Below, piece by piece: positions 1-9,686 of a stretch of 64,000 bases of DNA. The stretch is from Betaproteobacteria bacterium (lineage in GTDB: Bacteria > Pseudomonadota > Gammaproteobacteria > Burkholderiales > SG8-39), in NCBI GenBank assembly GCA_016713125.1, contig JADJPT010000023.1, positions 1 to 64,000 of the forward strand, in the 5' to 3' direction. Numbering within the stretch: position 1 is the stretch's first letter; the number at the start of each line of letters is the position of its first letter. A program made the position numbers and the translations under genes. Under the pieces are notes generated by a model. That model did not search any database, was not told the origin of the DNA, and was given only the letters and a program-made list of their open reading frames with translations.

Positions 1-522
1 TCGCCGCAGTTCATCCAGTACGTCGTCGAGGATCATCCGGTGCGCATCATCGGCCTGGACAGCGTGGTGCCCGGCCAGGGCGGCGGCCTGTTGTGCGCCG
101 AGCGCCTGGCGTGGCTGGAGGCGCGCCTGGCCGAGCAGCCCGCGCGGCCCACGCTGCTGCTGCTGCATCACCCGCCGTTTCGCACCTTCATCGGCCACAT
201 GGACGATCAGGGGCTGGAGAATGCCGCCGGGCTGGCCGAAGTGGTGCGGCGCCATCCCCAGGTCGAGCGCCTGCTGTGCGGCCACCTGCACCGGGCCATC
301 GAAACACGATTCGCCGGCACCATCGCCTGCACCGTACCCAGTCCGGCCCACCAGGTCGCGCTCGACCTGGCCGCCGACGCCGAATCGCGCTTCGTCATGG
401 AACCGCCGGCCTGCGGCCTGCACGCCTGGACGGCTGCCACCGGCGTCGTCAGCCATACGAGCTATGTCGGCGCCTTCGCCGGCCCGCACCCCTTCCACGA
501 GAACGGCAGGCTCATAGACTGA
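1..522 (+). CDS. Metallophosphoesterase, C-terminal part (5' end outside window)
   Basis: This is the C-terminal 173 codons of a calcineurin-like metallophosphoesterase; the frame is open to the first base, so the start lies upstream. The metal-binding motifs LLLLHHPPF (about residues 54-62 of the visible part) and CGHLHR (about 92-97) match the GxH and GHxH blocks of the CpdA/GpdQ branch, which hydrolyses cyclic nucleotides or glycerophosphodiesters in the cytoplasm. The substrate cannot be decided from this fragment. The protein ends in a normal TGA and the next convincing gene begins several hundred bases later. Confidence 0.85.
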   Translation, partial: SPQFIQYVVEDHPVRIIGLDSVVPGQGGGLLCAERLAWLEARLAEQPARPTLLLLHHPPFRTFIGHMDDQGLENAAGLAEVVRRHPQVERLLCGHLHRAIETRFAGTIACTVPSPAHQVALDLAADAESRFVMEPPACGLHAWTAATGVVSHTSYVGAFAGPHPFHENGRLID

Positions 523-606
523 GGCCGCGGGTTTGCGAACCGGCGCACGGCACAAATTCCGGCAGCAATCGCCGAAAGGGTTCAAAATAGAGGGCTATCG
601 AACCGC

Positions 607-761
607 ATGCATGACCATCCCTCGGAGACCACCTTGAACCATTCCCAGACCTTCCAGCGCCCGTCGCCAAACGAAGGCCGCCAAGCAGGCCCGCCAACCT
701 CGCCAAAGCCGCCGACAAGGTGCGCCGCCAGGCGACCCGGACCGCCGCAGCGAAGCCCTAG
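607..761 (+). other. Possible small Lys/Ala/Arg-rich basic protein, frame broken
   Basis: The roughly 300-base stretch between the phosphoesterase and amidase genes holds no clear gene. One candidate begins at ATG 607 and, if one or two small indels are allowed, ends at TAG 759-761 with a tail reading NLAKAADKVRRQATRTAAAKP. The Lys/Ala/Arg bias resembles the basic tails of H1-like or phasin-like proteins. No single unbroken frame covers it and I recognise no family, so it may be chance. Confidence 0.2.
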
Positions 762-857
762 CCGCGCCGTTCCGCACCACCCGCCCGATCCGCCCCGCGG
801 TTCGCCGTGGCGGCATCGGTCGTCCCTTGGGTTGCGCGCCCCGAATCCGGAACAGCC

Positions 858-2281
858 ATGTCCGTATCGCATTCGAAGACGATCTCACCGCCCTCACCGC
901 CGGCGAACTGCTCGCGCTGTATCGCACCAGGCGAGCCTCGCCGGTCGAGGCCACGCGCGCCGTGCTGGCCCAGGTCGACGCGCTCGGCCCGGTGCTGAAC
1001 AATTTCTGCCTGCGCGACGACGAAGCCGCGCTCACCGCGGCGCGCGCGTCCGAGGCACGCTGGATGAACGGTGCGCCGCAGGGCCTGCTCGACGGCGTGC
1101 CGGTCTCCATCAAGGACCTGATCCTCACGCGCGGCTGGCCCACGCTGCGCGGCTCGCGGACCACCGATCCCGCCGGACCGTGGAACGAGGACGCGCCGGC
1201 CGTGGCGCGCCTGCGTGAGCACGGCGCCGTGCTGTTCGGCAAGACCACCACGCCGGAGTTCGGCTGGAAGGGCGTGACCGACAATCCGCTGACCGGCATC
1301 ACGCGCAATCCGTGGAATCCGGACAAGACCCCGGGCGGCTCCTCCGGCGGTTCGTCGGCGGCAATCGCCGCGAACATGGGTCCGCTGACCATCGGCACCG
1401 ACGGCGGCGGCTCGATCCGCATCCCCTGCTCGTTCACCGGCATCTTCGGGCTCAAGCCCTCGTTCGGCCGCGTGCCGGCCTGGCCGCTTTCGCCCTTCGG
1501 CACCGTGGCCCACCTCGGACCGATGACGCGCAGCGTGGCCGACGCCGCGCTGATGCTCAACGTGCTGGCCGAACCCGACGCGCGCGACTGGACCGCCCTG
1601 CCCTACGATCCGCGCGATTACCGCATGGGGCTGGACGACGGCTTGCGCGGCATGCGCATCGCCTACAGTCCGGACCTGGGCGTGGGCAAGGTCGATCCCG
1701 AGGTGGCTGAGATCGTCGCGGCAGCCGTGCAGCGCTGCACCGAACTGGGCGCCGAAGTCGAGCAGGACGATCCGGGCCTGAAGGACGCGGGGGAAACTTT
1801 CGCGCGCCACTGGTTCCCGGGCGCGAGCTATGTGCTGGCGCAGATTGCCGAGGACAAGCGCGCGCTGGTCGACCCCGGCCTGCAGGAAGTCGCGCGCCTC
1901 GGCGCACGATACAGCGCCATGCAGGTGCTCGAAGGCGCGCAGATGCGCAACGCCCTGGCCCTGCAGATGCAGCTGTTCCACCAGACCTACAACCTGCTGG
2001 TCACGCCGACCATCGCCGTACCGGCCTTCGACGTCGGCCTGGAGACGCCGGTGCGCAAGGACGGCGCGCGCTGGACCGAATGGACGCCGTTCTCCTATCC
2101 GTTCAACCTCACGCAGCAGCCGGCGGCCTCGATCAACTGCGGCTTCACCAGGGCCGGCCTGCCGGTGGGCCTGCATATCGTCGGCCCTCGTTATGCCGAC
2201 GCGCTGGTGCTGCGTGCCGCGCGCGCCTTCGAAACGCTGATGCCCTACCGTTCCCCCGACCTCGCCAAACTGAAGAAATGA
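858..2281 (+). CDS. Amidase signature family amidase
   Basis: An amidase-signature hydrolase that should cleave a carboxamide to acid plus ammonia in the cytoplasm. The Ser-cisSer-Lys triad is visible: Lys in SIKDL (about residue 86), cis-Ser in GGSSGGSS (about 163) and the nucleophile in DGGGSIRIP (about 185). The length, about 475 residues, is normal. I start at ATG 858; the reading frame there rejoins the main frame if one T is restored near base 873 (giving MSVSHFEDDLTALTAGELL). The unbroken alternative starts at ATG 827 with an unlikely N-terminus. The stop overlaps the next start by ATGA, so it is co-translated with a 2-hydroxyacid dehydrogenase. Substrate unknown. Confidence 0.88.
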
Positions 2282-3255
2282 ACATGTCCCGACCCAAAGT
2301 CCTGCTGACCAACCCGACCGCCGCCGTCGGCGAAAACCTGCTCAAGCCGGTGGCCGATCTGGTGTTCGCACCAGACCAGAAGCCCGACACGCTGCGCGCC
2401 ATGGTCGGCGACGCCGACGTGCTGATCGTGCGCACCAAGCTGCCCGACGACCTGTTCGACCGCCCGCATCGCCTCAAGGGCGTGGTGCGCCACGGTGCCG
2501 GCGTGGACCTGATCCCCATGGACGCCGCCACCCGGCTGGGTATCCCGGTCGCCAACGTGCCCGGCGTGAACGCACAGACCGTAGCCGAACACGTGCTCAC
2601 CACCATGCTGATGCTGGCGCGCAACACGCACCGCCTGGACGCGCAGGTGCGCGCCGCGGGCTGGGACAAGGCGCGCGTGATCGCCGATGACGGCATGGAA
2701 CTCGCCGGCAAGACCGTGGGCATCGTCGGCGTGGGCGCCATCGGCGCCATCGTCGCGCGCATCTGCGTGCAGGGCTTCGGCATGAAAGCCATCGGCTTCC
2801 AGCGCAATCTCGCCAGGCTGCCCGGAGATGTTCGCGGGGTCACGCTCGAGGAGCTCTTCGCGCAAAGCGACTTCATCGTGCTGGCCTGTCCGCTGACCGC
2901 GGAAACCAAAGGGCTGGCCAGCAAGGCGCGCATCGCTTCGATGAAGCCGACCGCCTCGCTGATCAACGTCGCGCGCGGCCCGGTGGTCGACGAGGCCGCC
3001 ATCACCGCCGCACTGCAGGCGCGCGCCATCCGCGGCGCGGCCCTGGACGTTTTCGACAAGCAGCCGCTCGCCGCCGATCACCCGCTGATGAAGCTGGACA
3101 ACGTGATCATCACGCCGCACCAGGCCGGACTCACGGTCGAGGCCATGGAGCGGATGTCGGAAGGCGCGGCGCAGGAAACCCTGCGCCTGCTGCGCGGCGA
3201 GAAGCCGGTGAACTTCGTCAATCCCGAGGTCTGGGAGCGGAGACCGGTGCGCTGA
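2278..3255 (+). CDS. D-isomer 2-hydroxyacid dehydrogenase
   Basis: An NAD(P)-dependent D-2-hydroxyacid dehydrogenase of 325 residues. The Rossmann motif GVGAIG, the catalytic Arg in NVARGP and the catalytic His in ITPHQAG are all present. At the position of the usual catalytic Glu (FxxEPL) the protein has Gln (FDKQPL), which I believe recurs in some proteobacterial members but should weaken acid-base assistance. It overlaps the amidase stop by four bases, so the two form an operon, perhaps releasing a 2-keto or 2-hydroxy acid from an amide. The exact substrate is unknown; a phosphoglycerate role is unlikely because no regulatory ACT domain follows. Confidence 0.88.
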   Translation: MNMSRPKVLLTNPTAAVGENLLKPVADLVFAPDQKPDTLRAMVGDADVLIVRTKLPDDLFDRPHRLKGVVRHGAGVDLIPMDAATRLGIPVANVPGVNAQTVAEHVLTTMLMLARNTHRLDAQVRAAGWDKARVIADDGMELAGKTVGIVGVGAIGAIVARICVQGFGMKAIGFQRNLARLPGDVRGVTLEELFAQSDFIVLACPLTAETKGLASKARIASMKPTASLINVARGPVVDEAAITAALQARAIRGAALDVFDKQPLAADHPLMKLDNVIITPHQAGLTVEAMERMSEGAAQETLRLLRGEKPVNFVNPEVWERRPVR

Positions 3256-3259
3256 GGCC

Positions 3260-4056
3260 TTACAGCGGACCGGCCGTCCCCAGGCCGACGCGCGCCGCCT
3301 CGGTGTCGAAGATGGTGCGCACGTCGATATTGGCCAGGTTCACGTCCGGGCCGAACTCCTTCAGCGCCATCTTCTTCAGGTCCTCGATGTCGCAGCTGCG
3401 CACGCCGGCGATCCACGGCCCGGGCAGTTCGATCATCACGCGCTCCATGGGCAGGCCGCGCTTGAGCACTTCCAGCGCTTCGGGCTTGGCCACGCCGTTG
3501 TCGACCAGCTCGGCCGCCTCGACCAGCACCAGCGAGGCGCCCGCCTCGAAGCACAGCTCCGCCTGCTCGACCAGCAGCGCGGGGTTGCTCGCCGTTTCCT
3601 TGGAGCCGACTTCACCGAATACTTCGAGTCCGGCGCGCGCGGCGCCCTGGATCTGGCTCTTGCGTTGCGCCGGCGTCAACGGCACCGTGTTGTCGGAGAT
3701 CTCGATGGTGCGGAAGCCCAGCGCCAGCGCCTCGGCGTAGAACTTCGGCAACGCCGCCTCGCCCTGCGTGGCGAACACGTACTCGTGGAACTGCCCGCCG
3801 AGAAAGGGCTTGATCTGCGCCGCCTCGTACATCTTCAGCTTGTTCATCAGGTCCGCGCGCCGGTACAGGCGCGCGCGGTGCCGGTCTTGATCTTCATCAG
3901 GTCGATGTACTGCGACGCGGTCTCCAGCACCGTCTGCGCGTAGCCCAGCGGCATGCCGTCGTCGATGATCATGCTCAGGCCCTTCTTGCGCGGCTTGCTC
4001 GTGCTGCGGCGCGGGTCGATGGGCACGAAGCCGAAGGGCGGATGGTCCGGGTTCAT
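3260..4056 (-). CDS. Phosphosulfolactate synthase (ComA)-like protein, frameshifted
   Basis: A TIM-barrel protein of the ComA family, which in coenzyme M producers adds sulfite to phosphoenolpyruvate. The N-terminal part (KPRKKGLSMIIDDGMPLGYA, then YIDLMKIKTGTAR) lies in one frame from ATG 4056. The remainder (MNKLKMYEAAQIKPFLGG, IEISDN, FGEVGSKE) lies in another from about base 3865. One missing base near 3866 joins them into about 265 residues, the normal family size. It heads or sits in a leftward group with an ABM protein, PobA and a CoA-transferase. Bacterial homologues need not make coenzyme M, so the reaction here is uncertain. Confidence 0.75.
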
Positions 4057-4132
4057 ACGATTCCTCTCAGGTGTGCGCAGGCCCGAAGGCCTGCCGGTAG
4101 GGGCCGCGAGTGCGGGCCGGAATGGATGTGGT

Positions 4133-4477
4133 TCAGCCGTGGCGGCTGCGGCTGTCCTGCGGGGCCTGGGCGCGGTCTTCCTTGGTGTAGTCGCGGGTCA
4201 CGCCGGCGATGCGCAGCCGGTAGCTGCCGATGATGCCGGCGCGCCCCCTGGCCTGCGCGATGCGGTGCAGCTCGACATTGCGCCAGCGCGCCACCGATTC
4301 CTCGTCCTTCCAGAACTGCAGCGAGACGAAGCGGCCCTTGGTGCTCAGACTCTCGAAGCGCTCGATCGACAGCAGACCCTCGGCCTTCTCCAATTCGGGC
4401 TTCAGCTGCTCGACCAGGTCGAAGTAATCCTGGGTGCGGCCCTCGGCGGGCGTGAACTCGAAGATGACGGCGATCAT
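4133..4477 (-). CDS. ABM-domain (antibiotic biosynthesis monooxygenase) family protein
   Basis: A 114-residue protein with the ferredoxin-like ABM fold: an N-terminal strand MIAVIFEFTPAEG, a central helix, then FVSLQFWKDEESVARWRN, typical of dimeric cofactor-free monooxygenases and heme-degrading relatives. The family includes quinone-forming oxygenases, but many members are uncharacterised. It lies 24 bases after the end of pobA in transcription order and before the ComA-like gene. The function is therefore probably accessory to aromatic catabolism, by inference only. Confidence 0.75.
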   Translation of the reverse strand: MIAVIFEFTPAEGRTQDYFDLVEQLKPELEKAEGLLSIERFESLSTKGRFVSLQFWKDEESVARWRNVELHRIAQARGRAGIIGSYRLRIAGVTRDYTKEDRAQAPQDSRSRHG

Positions 4478-4501
4478 GCGGACCTTTGGGCGTGAAGCGG
4501 C

Positions 4502-5692
4502 CTAATCCTCGAAGGGCAGGCCGACGTAGTTCTCGGCCAGCGACATCGCGGCCGGTGTGGAGTGGGTCAGGTAGTCCAGTTCGGATTCCTGGATCTTCTG
4601 GCCGAACTCCCCGGTGTCCGGGAAGCGATGCATCATCGAGGTCATCCACCACGAGAAACGCACCGCCTTCCAGACGCGGCGCAGCGCGCGGGCCGAGTAG
4701 CCGTCCAGCGCCGACTCCTCGCCGGTGCGATAGCGCTCGATCAGCGCGCGCGACAGGTAGCGCACGTCGCTGACCGCCAGGTTGAGGCCCTTGGCCCCGG
4801 TGGGCGGCACGATGTGCGCGGCGTCCCCGGCCAGGAACAGGCGCCCGAAACGCAAGGGCTCGGCCACGAAACTGCGCAGCGGGGCGATGCTCTTTTCGAT
4901 CGAGGCCCCGGTCACCAGGGTGTCGGCCGCCTTTTCGTCCAGGCGCGAGCGCAGTTCGTCCCAGAAGCGCTGGTCCGACCACTGCTCGACCTTGTCCTCC
5001 AGCGAGCACTGCACGTAATAGCGGCTGCGCGTGGGCGAACGCATGCTGCACAGCGCGAAGCCGCGCTCGTGGTTGGCATAGATCAGCTCATGCGAGACCG
5101 GCGGGGTTTCGGACAGCACGCCCAGCCAGCCGAAGGGGTAGACGCGCTCGTAGGTCCGGATCCGGTCGGCCACCGTCTCGCGGCTCACGCCGTGGAAGCC
5201 GTCGCAGCCGGCCACGTACTCGCAGGCGAGCTGGTGCTGCCTGCCGTCCTTGCGATAGCTGATCGTCGGCGCCGTTGCATCCCAGCCGGAGATCGCCACG
5301 TCCTCGGCTTCGTACACCGTGGTCAGCCCCCAGGCCTCGCGCGCCTCCATGAGGTCCTTGGTGACTTCGGTCTGGCCGTAGACCATCACGCTCTTGCCGG
5401 TGCCCGTGGCGGCGGCGGTGAGGCCGTGCAGGTCGATGCGATGGCGCCGGCCGCGAAAGCACAGTTCGATGCCATCGTGGACCAGGCCTTCGGCGTGCAT
5501 CCGCGCACCGATCCCCAGTTCGTCCAGCATCTCCCCCGACCCCTGCTCCAGCACCCCGGCGCGGATGCGCGAGAGCACGTAGTCCTTGCTGCGCTGCTCG
5601 AGGATCACGTGGTCGATGCCCGCCTTGTGCAGCAGGGCGCCGAGCAGCAGGCCGGCCGGCCCGGAACCGACGATGGCGACTTGAGTCTTCAT
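4502..5692 (-). CDS. pobA: 4-hydroxybenzoate 3-monooxygenase
   Basis: A 396-residue class A flavoprotein hydroxylase that converts 4-hydroxybenzoate to protocatechuate with NADPH and oxygen. The FAD-binding GSGPAG (residues 9-14), the conserved RIRAGVLEQ segment, the DG motif (AGCDGFHG) and the second FAD motif GDAAHIVPPTGAKGLN are intact, and the C-terminus ENYVGLPFED matches known PobA proteins, as does the length. Its product is the substrate of the protocatechuate 3,4-dioxygenase at 53.5 kb in this window. It is transcribed leftward with the CoA-transferase just upstream (nine-base gap). No AraC- or IclR-type PobR gene is seen beside it. Confidence 0.95.
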   Translation of the reverse strand: MKTQVAIVGSGPAGLLLGALLHKAGIDHVILEQRSKDYVLSRIRAGVLEQGSGEMLDELGIGARMHAEGLVHDGIELCFRGRRHRIDLHGLTAAATGTGKSVMVYGQTEVTKDLMEAREAWGLTTVYEAEDVAISGWDATAPTISYRKDGRQHQLACEYVAGCDGFHGVSRETVADRIRTYERVYPFGWLGVLSETPPVSHELIYANHERGFALCSMRSPTRSRYYVQCSLEDKVEQWSDQRFWDELRSRLDEKAADTLVTGASIEKSIAPLRSFVAEPLRFGRLFLAGDAAHIVPPTGAKGLNLAVSDVRYLSRALIERYRTGEESALDGYSARALRRVWKAVRFSWWMTSMMHRFPDTGEFGQKIQESELDYLTHSTPAAMSLAENYVGLPFED

Positions 5693-5701
5693 GACGCAGG
5701 A

Positions 5702-6889
5702 TTATGCCTGCATCACCGCCTTGCCCGCCGCCAGGGCGGCCAGGCGCTCCGGCGTGTAGCCGCACAACCCGGCCAGCACGGCATTGGTGTGTTCGCCCAG
5801 CCTGGGCGGATAGCCCAGCACCGGGCTGCCCGCGAACTTGAACACGCTGCCCAGGAAATTCATCGCCTGCCCGGTCTGCGGATGCGGCAGAGACTCGACC
5901 ATGCGGCGCAGCCTGGCCACCGGCTGGTCCACGGCCTCGCCCACGTGCTTGACCTTGCCGGCCGGCACGCGCGCGGCGAAGAACAGTTCCTCCCACTCGC
6001 CGGCCGCGCGGGTGGCGAAGATGCCGCCCAGCACCGCCGCCAGGGCGTCGACGTTGGCGATGCGCGCCGCGGCGTCGCAGAAGCGCGCATCGGTGGCCAG
6101 TTCCGGCCGGCCGAGCGCCTTGCAGAATTCCTTCCAGAAGCCCTCGCCGGTGGGCGAGATCGCCAGCCAGGCGCCGTCGGCGCACTGGAACACTTCGGAG
6201 GGCGCGATCATCGGGTGGCGCGCCCCGCTCGCGCGCGGCACCTCGCCGGAGATGAAGTAGTTCTGTGCCTGCCATGTCAGCATGGCAATCTGGCAATCGA
6301 GCAGCGAGACCTGCACCCTGCTGCCCTGCCCGCTCTTCAGCGCCTTGAACAGTGCGCCCACGGTGCCCAGCGCGAGGTAGAGCCCGCCGGCCAGGTCCGC
6401 CACCTGGTAGCCGGCGCGCACCGGCGCGCGCCCGGCCTCGCCGGTCAGGCTCATGAAACCGCTGATGGCCTGCACGATGAGGTCGAAGGACGGCGCCTTG
6501 GAGAACGGCGGCGCGTCGTGCAGGCCGATCAGTTCGCCGACCACGATCCTCGGGTTCACCTTCGCCAACGAGGCGTGGTCGATGCCCAGGCGCGCCGGCA
6601 CGTCGGGCGCGAAGCCGTAGATCACCGCGTCGGCCGCCTTGACCAGGTCCATCAGCGCGGCCTTGCCTTCCGGATGCTTGAGGTCCAGCACCACCGATTT
6701 CTTGCCGCGGTTGCACGACAGGAAGAACGAGGAATCGCCCTCGAACCAGTGCGGCGGCACCGTGCGCGAGTAATCGCCGTCAGGCGACTCCACCTTGATG
6801 ACCTCCGCGCCCATCTGCGCGAGCAACTGCCCGGCGAACGGGCCGCCGAGCACATGACACAGATCCAGCACCTTCACGCCTTCGAGCAT
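5702..6889 (-). CDS. CaiB/BaiF family (class III) CoA-transferase
   Basis: A 395-residue family III CoA-transferase, which moves CoA between carboxylic acids through an aspartyl-CoA anhydride. The N-terminal block LEGVKVLDLCHVLGGPFAGQ, the VIKVE segment and the AGYQVADLAGGLYLALG block carrying the likely catalytic Asp (about residue 169) are typical, as is the length. It lies between a Bug receptor gene and pobA on the same strand, a frequent pairing in Burkholderiales in which the receptor captures a carboxylate and the transferase activates it. The specific acid is unknown. Confidence 0.9.
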   Translation of the reverse strand: MLEGVKVLDLCHVLGGPFAGQLLAQMGAEVIKVESPDGDYSRTVPPHWFEGDSSFFLSCNRGKKSVVLDLKHPEGKAALMDLVKAADAVIYGFAPDVPARLGIDHASLAKVNPRIVVGELIGLHDAPPFSKAPSFDLIVQAISGFMSLTGEAGRAPVRAGYQVADLAGGLYLALGTVGALFKALKSGQGSRVQVSLLDCQIAMLTWQAQNYFISGEVPRASGARHPMIAPSEVFQCADGAWLAISPTGEGFWKEFCKALGRPELATDARFCDAAARIANVDALAAVLGGIFATRAAGEWEELFFAARVPAGKVKHVGEAVDQPVARLRRMVESLPHPQTGQAMNFLGSVFKFAGSPVLGYPPRLGEHTNAVLAGLCGYTPERLAALAAGKAVMQA

Positions 6890-6931
6890 CGCCTGACTTT
6901 TCCTTTGCCTGTCCGGGATTGGTTGCCGCCC

Positions 6932-7891
6932 TTATTCGGGCTGTATGCCTGCGTCCTTCACCATGCGTGCCCACTTGGCGATCTCGCTCTGCACGTAGTC
7001 GCGCAATTCCTCGGGACTGCTGGTGAAGGCGTCGATGCCCATCGACGCCAGCTGCTGCCTGACGTCCGGACGCGCCATGACCTTGACCATCTCGGCGTTC
7101 ATGCGCGCGATCACCTCGCGCGGCGTGCCGGCCGGGGCGAACAGGCCGAACCAGGCCGGCACGTCGAAGCCCTTGTAGCCGAGCTCGTCCAGCGAGGGGA
7201 TCTCCGGGGCCAGCGGCGAGCGCTTCAGCGTGGCCACCGCCAGCAGCTTGGCGCGCCCGCCCTGCACGTGCGGGCGGCTCACCGACAGGTCCACCAGCAG
7301 GAAGGCGACGTTGCCGCCGACCACGTCGACGATGGCCTGCGGCGTGCTCTTGTAGGGCACGTGGGTCATCTGCGTGCCGGTCATCTTCTGCAGCAGCGCG
7401 CCGCTGATGATGCCCACGCTGTTGCCCGAGCCGTAGGCAACCTTGCCCGGACTGGCCTTGGCGGCGGCGACGATGTCGGCCACGGTCTTGTACGGCGAGT
7501 TCGCCGCCACCGCGACGAAGAAGTCGATGCCGCCGATCTTGGTGATCGGCTCGAAATCCTTGACCGGGTCGTAGGTCATGGTCTTCAGCAGACTGGGGTT
7601 GGCGGCGTGCGTGGTGTTGGTGGTGAAGAACAGCGTGGTGCCGTCGGGCCTGGCGCGCGCCACCTGCTGCGCGGCGATCGAACCGTTGGCGCCCGGCTTG
7701 GGCTCGACCACGAACTGCTGGCCGAGGGCCTCCGAGAGGTGCTTGCCCACCAGGCGCGCATAGACGTCGGTGGCGCTGCCCGCGCCGAACGGGATCACCA
7801 GGCGCACGGGCCCCGGCGGGGTCCATTGCGCGGCGGCCGAGCCAGCGGCCAATGCGAGTACCGATGCAGCGAGGGTGCGGATGATGCCCAT
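6932..7891 (-). CDS. Bug-family tripartite tricarboxylate transporter receptor
   Basis: A 319-residue periplasmic solute-binding protein of the Bug/TctC family. A signal peptide is evident (residues 1 to about 22, ending ASVLALAAGSAAAQ). The mature protein has the family blocks VRLVIPFGAGSATDVYAR, PGANGSIAA, DGTTLFF, HVPYKS and WFGLFAPAGTP, and normal length. TctA and TctB membrane components are absent from the window, so it is an orphan receptor, common in Bordetella-like genomes. Its neighbour in transcription order is the CoA-transferase gene. The start is followed upstream by a good purine-rich site (GGAGGAGACAAAC). Confidence 0.92.
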   Translation of the reverse strand: MGIIRTLAASVLALAAGSAAAQWTPPGPVRLVIPFGAGSATDVYARLVGKHLSEALGQQFVVEPKPGANGSIAAQQVARARPDGTTLFFTTNTTHAANPSLLKTMTYDPVKDFEPITKIGGIDFFVAVAANSPYKTVADIVAAAKASPGKVAYGSGNSVGIISGALLQKMTGTQMTHVPYKSTPQAIVDVVGGNVAFLLVDLSVSRPHVQGGRAKLLAVATLKRSPLAPEIPSLDELGYKGFDVPAWFGLFAPAGTPREVIARMNAEMVKVMARPDVRQQLASMGIDAFTSSPEELRDYVQSEIAKWARMVKDAGIQPE

Positions 7892-7996
7892 GTTTGTCTC
7901 CTCCGTGATGCTGTTGTGGTTTTATGAGGCGCGAAGAGCATACCGGGGAAAGGCCGGTGCGATGCCCGCGTTTCGCTGTGGATATACTCGGCGGCC

Positions 7997-9650
7997 ATGC
8001 ACACCCGCCACCATGCGCACTGGCCGCACGGGCTGCCGCGCTCGCTGTCCGGCATCGCGCGTCCCGCCACCCTGCACGCGGCCCTGTATGACGCAGCGCA
8101 ACGCGCGCCGGACAAGACCCTGAGCTGGTTCTACGGCGCGCAGATGCGCTACGCCGACGCCGTTCGCCAGGCGGACGCGCTGGCCGGCTGGCTGCAGCGC
8201 GCGGCCGGCGTGCGGCGCGGCGATCGCGTGCTGCTCGCACTGCAGAACAGCCCGCAGTTCCTGCTCGCCTGGTACGCCATCCTGCGCGCCGACGCCGTCG
8301 TCGTGCCGCTGGGTCCGATGAACAGGCGCGAGGAGTTCGCCCATTACCTCGCCGACGCCGGCGCCCGCATCGCCATCCACGGGCAGGAGTTGCACGAGGT
8401 GTTCTCCGCTCTGCCCCTGGAGCACCGCCTGGTCGCCGCCTACGCCGACTACGCGGGCGATGCCGACCTGCCGCGCCCCGCGGCGGTGGGCGCGCCGCGC
8501 ATGGCCATCGACGGCCCCGGCGTGACACCCTGGCATGCGGCCCTGTCCGCGGGCCACGCCGCCGCCCCCACGCAAAGCGGTCCCGATGACCTGGCCGTGC
8601 TGCCCTACACCTCGGGCAGCACCGGCCTGCCCAAGGGCTGCATGCACACGCACGCCGGCGTCATGCACAACGTGCTGGGCGCGGTGCTGTGGGAAGCGCT
8701 GGACGCGAACGCCGTGGCCCTAGCCACCGCGCCCTTCTTCCACGTCACCGGCCTGGTGCACAGCCTGAACGCGCCGGTGCTGGCCGGCGCCGGCATCGTG
8801 ATCCAGCCGCGCTGGGACCCGCTCGCGGCGGCGCGGCAGATCGAGGCCCACCGCTGCACGCACTGGGCCAACGTGCCGACCATGGTGGTGGACCTGCTCT
8901 CGCATCCGGAAGCGCTCAGGCACGACGTGTCCAGCCTGAAGAACATCTTCGGCGGCGGCGCGGCCATGCCCCGAGCCATCGCGCAGAAACTGTTCCGAGA
9001 CCTGCGGCATCCGCTACATGGAGGGCTACGGGATGACCGAGACCATCTCGCAGACCCACATGAACCCGGCCGGCAATCCCAGGCGGCAGTGCCTGGGCAT
9101 CCCGACCTTCGACACCGAGGCGCGCATCGTCGACCCGGTGAGCGGCGCCGTGCTGCCGCCGGGCGAGCCCGGCGAGATCGTGGTGCGCGGCCCGCAACTG
9201 TTGCAGGGCTACTGGAACAAGGACGCGGCGTACCGCGAATCCTGGATCGAGTTCGAGGGCAAGGCCTGGTTCCGCACCGGCGACCTCGGGCGCATGGACG
9301 AGGACGGCTACTACACCATCGCGGACCGGCTCAAGCGCATGATCAACGCCGCCGGCTACAAGGTCTGGCCGGCCGAGGTCGAGGCGGCGCTGTACCGGCA
9401 TCCGGCACTGCAGGAATGCTGCGTGATCGCCACCCCGGACGCGCGCAAGGGCGAGGCGGTCAAGCTGGTGGCCGTGCTCAAGCCGGGCGCCACGACCAGC
9501 GCGGAGGAAATCACCGCCTGGGCCCACGAGCACATGGCCGCCTACAAGGTGCCACGGGTGGTGCAGTTCGTCGCGGCGCTGCCGAGGTCAGGATCGGGGA
9601 AGATACTTTGGCGGGATCTGCAGGAAAAGGAGTTTGCCGGCATCGGCTGA
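7997..9650 (+). CDS. AMP-dependent acyl-CoA synthetase, frameshifted
   Basis: An ANL-superfamily acyl-CoA ligase, about 551 residues, that activates a carboxylic acid with ATP and CoA. The P-loop-like motif YTSGSTGLPKG lies near residue 210. The second half carries MEGYGMTE, the Asp motif FRTGDLG, the hinge ADRLKRMIN and the catalytic Lys in SGSGK. The two halves are in different frames; the break is near 8995, where two bases (one CG step) appear lost, so that FRETCGIRYMEGYGMTE is restored. A TATACT -10 element ends nine bases before the ATG, suggesting a leaderless mRNA. It is divergent from the Bug gene. The substrate is not predictable. Confidence 0.87.
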
Positions 9651-9686
9651 GTGCCTGCGGCGCGCTTGCGCTAAGCTTGTGTGGCC

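Noticed and set aside
4562..7927. A plus-strand frame of more than 1,100 codons
   Set aside because: It is antisense to pobA, the CoA-transferase and the Bug receptor, is rich in Arg/Ala/His/Gly and has no domain. Long antisense frames are expected at this GC content.
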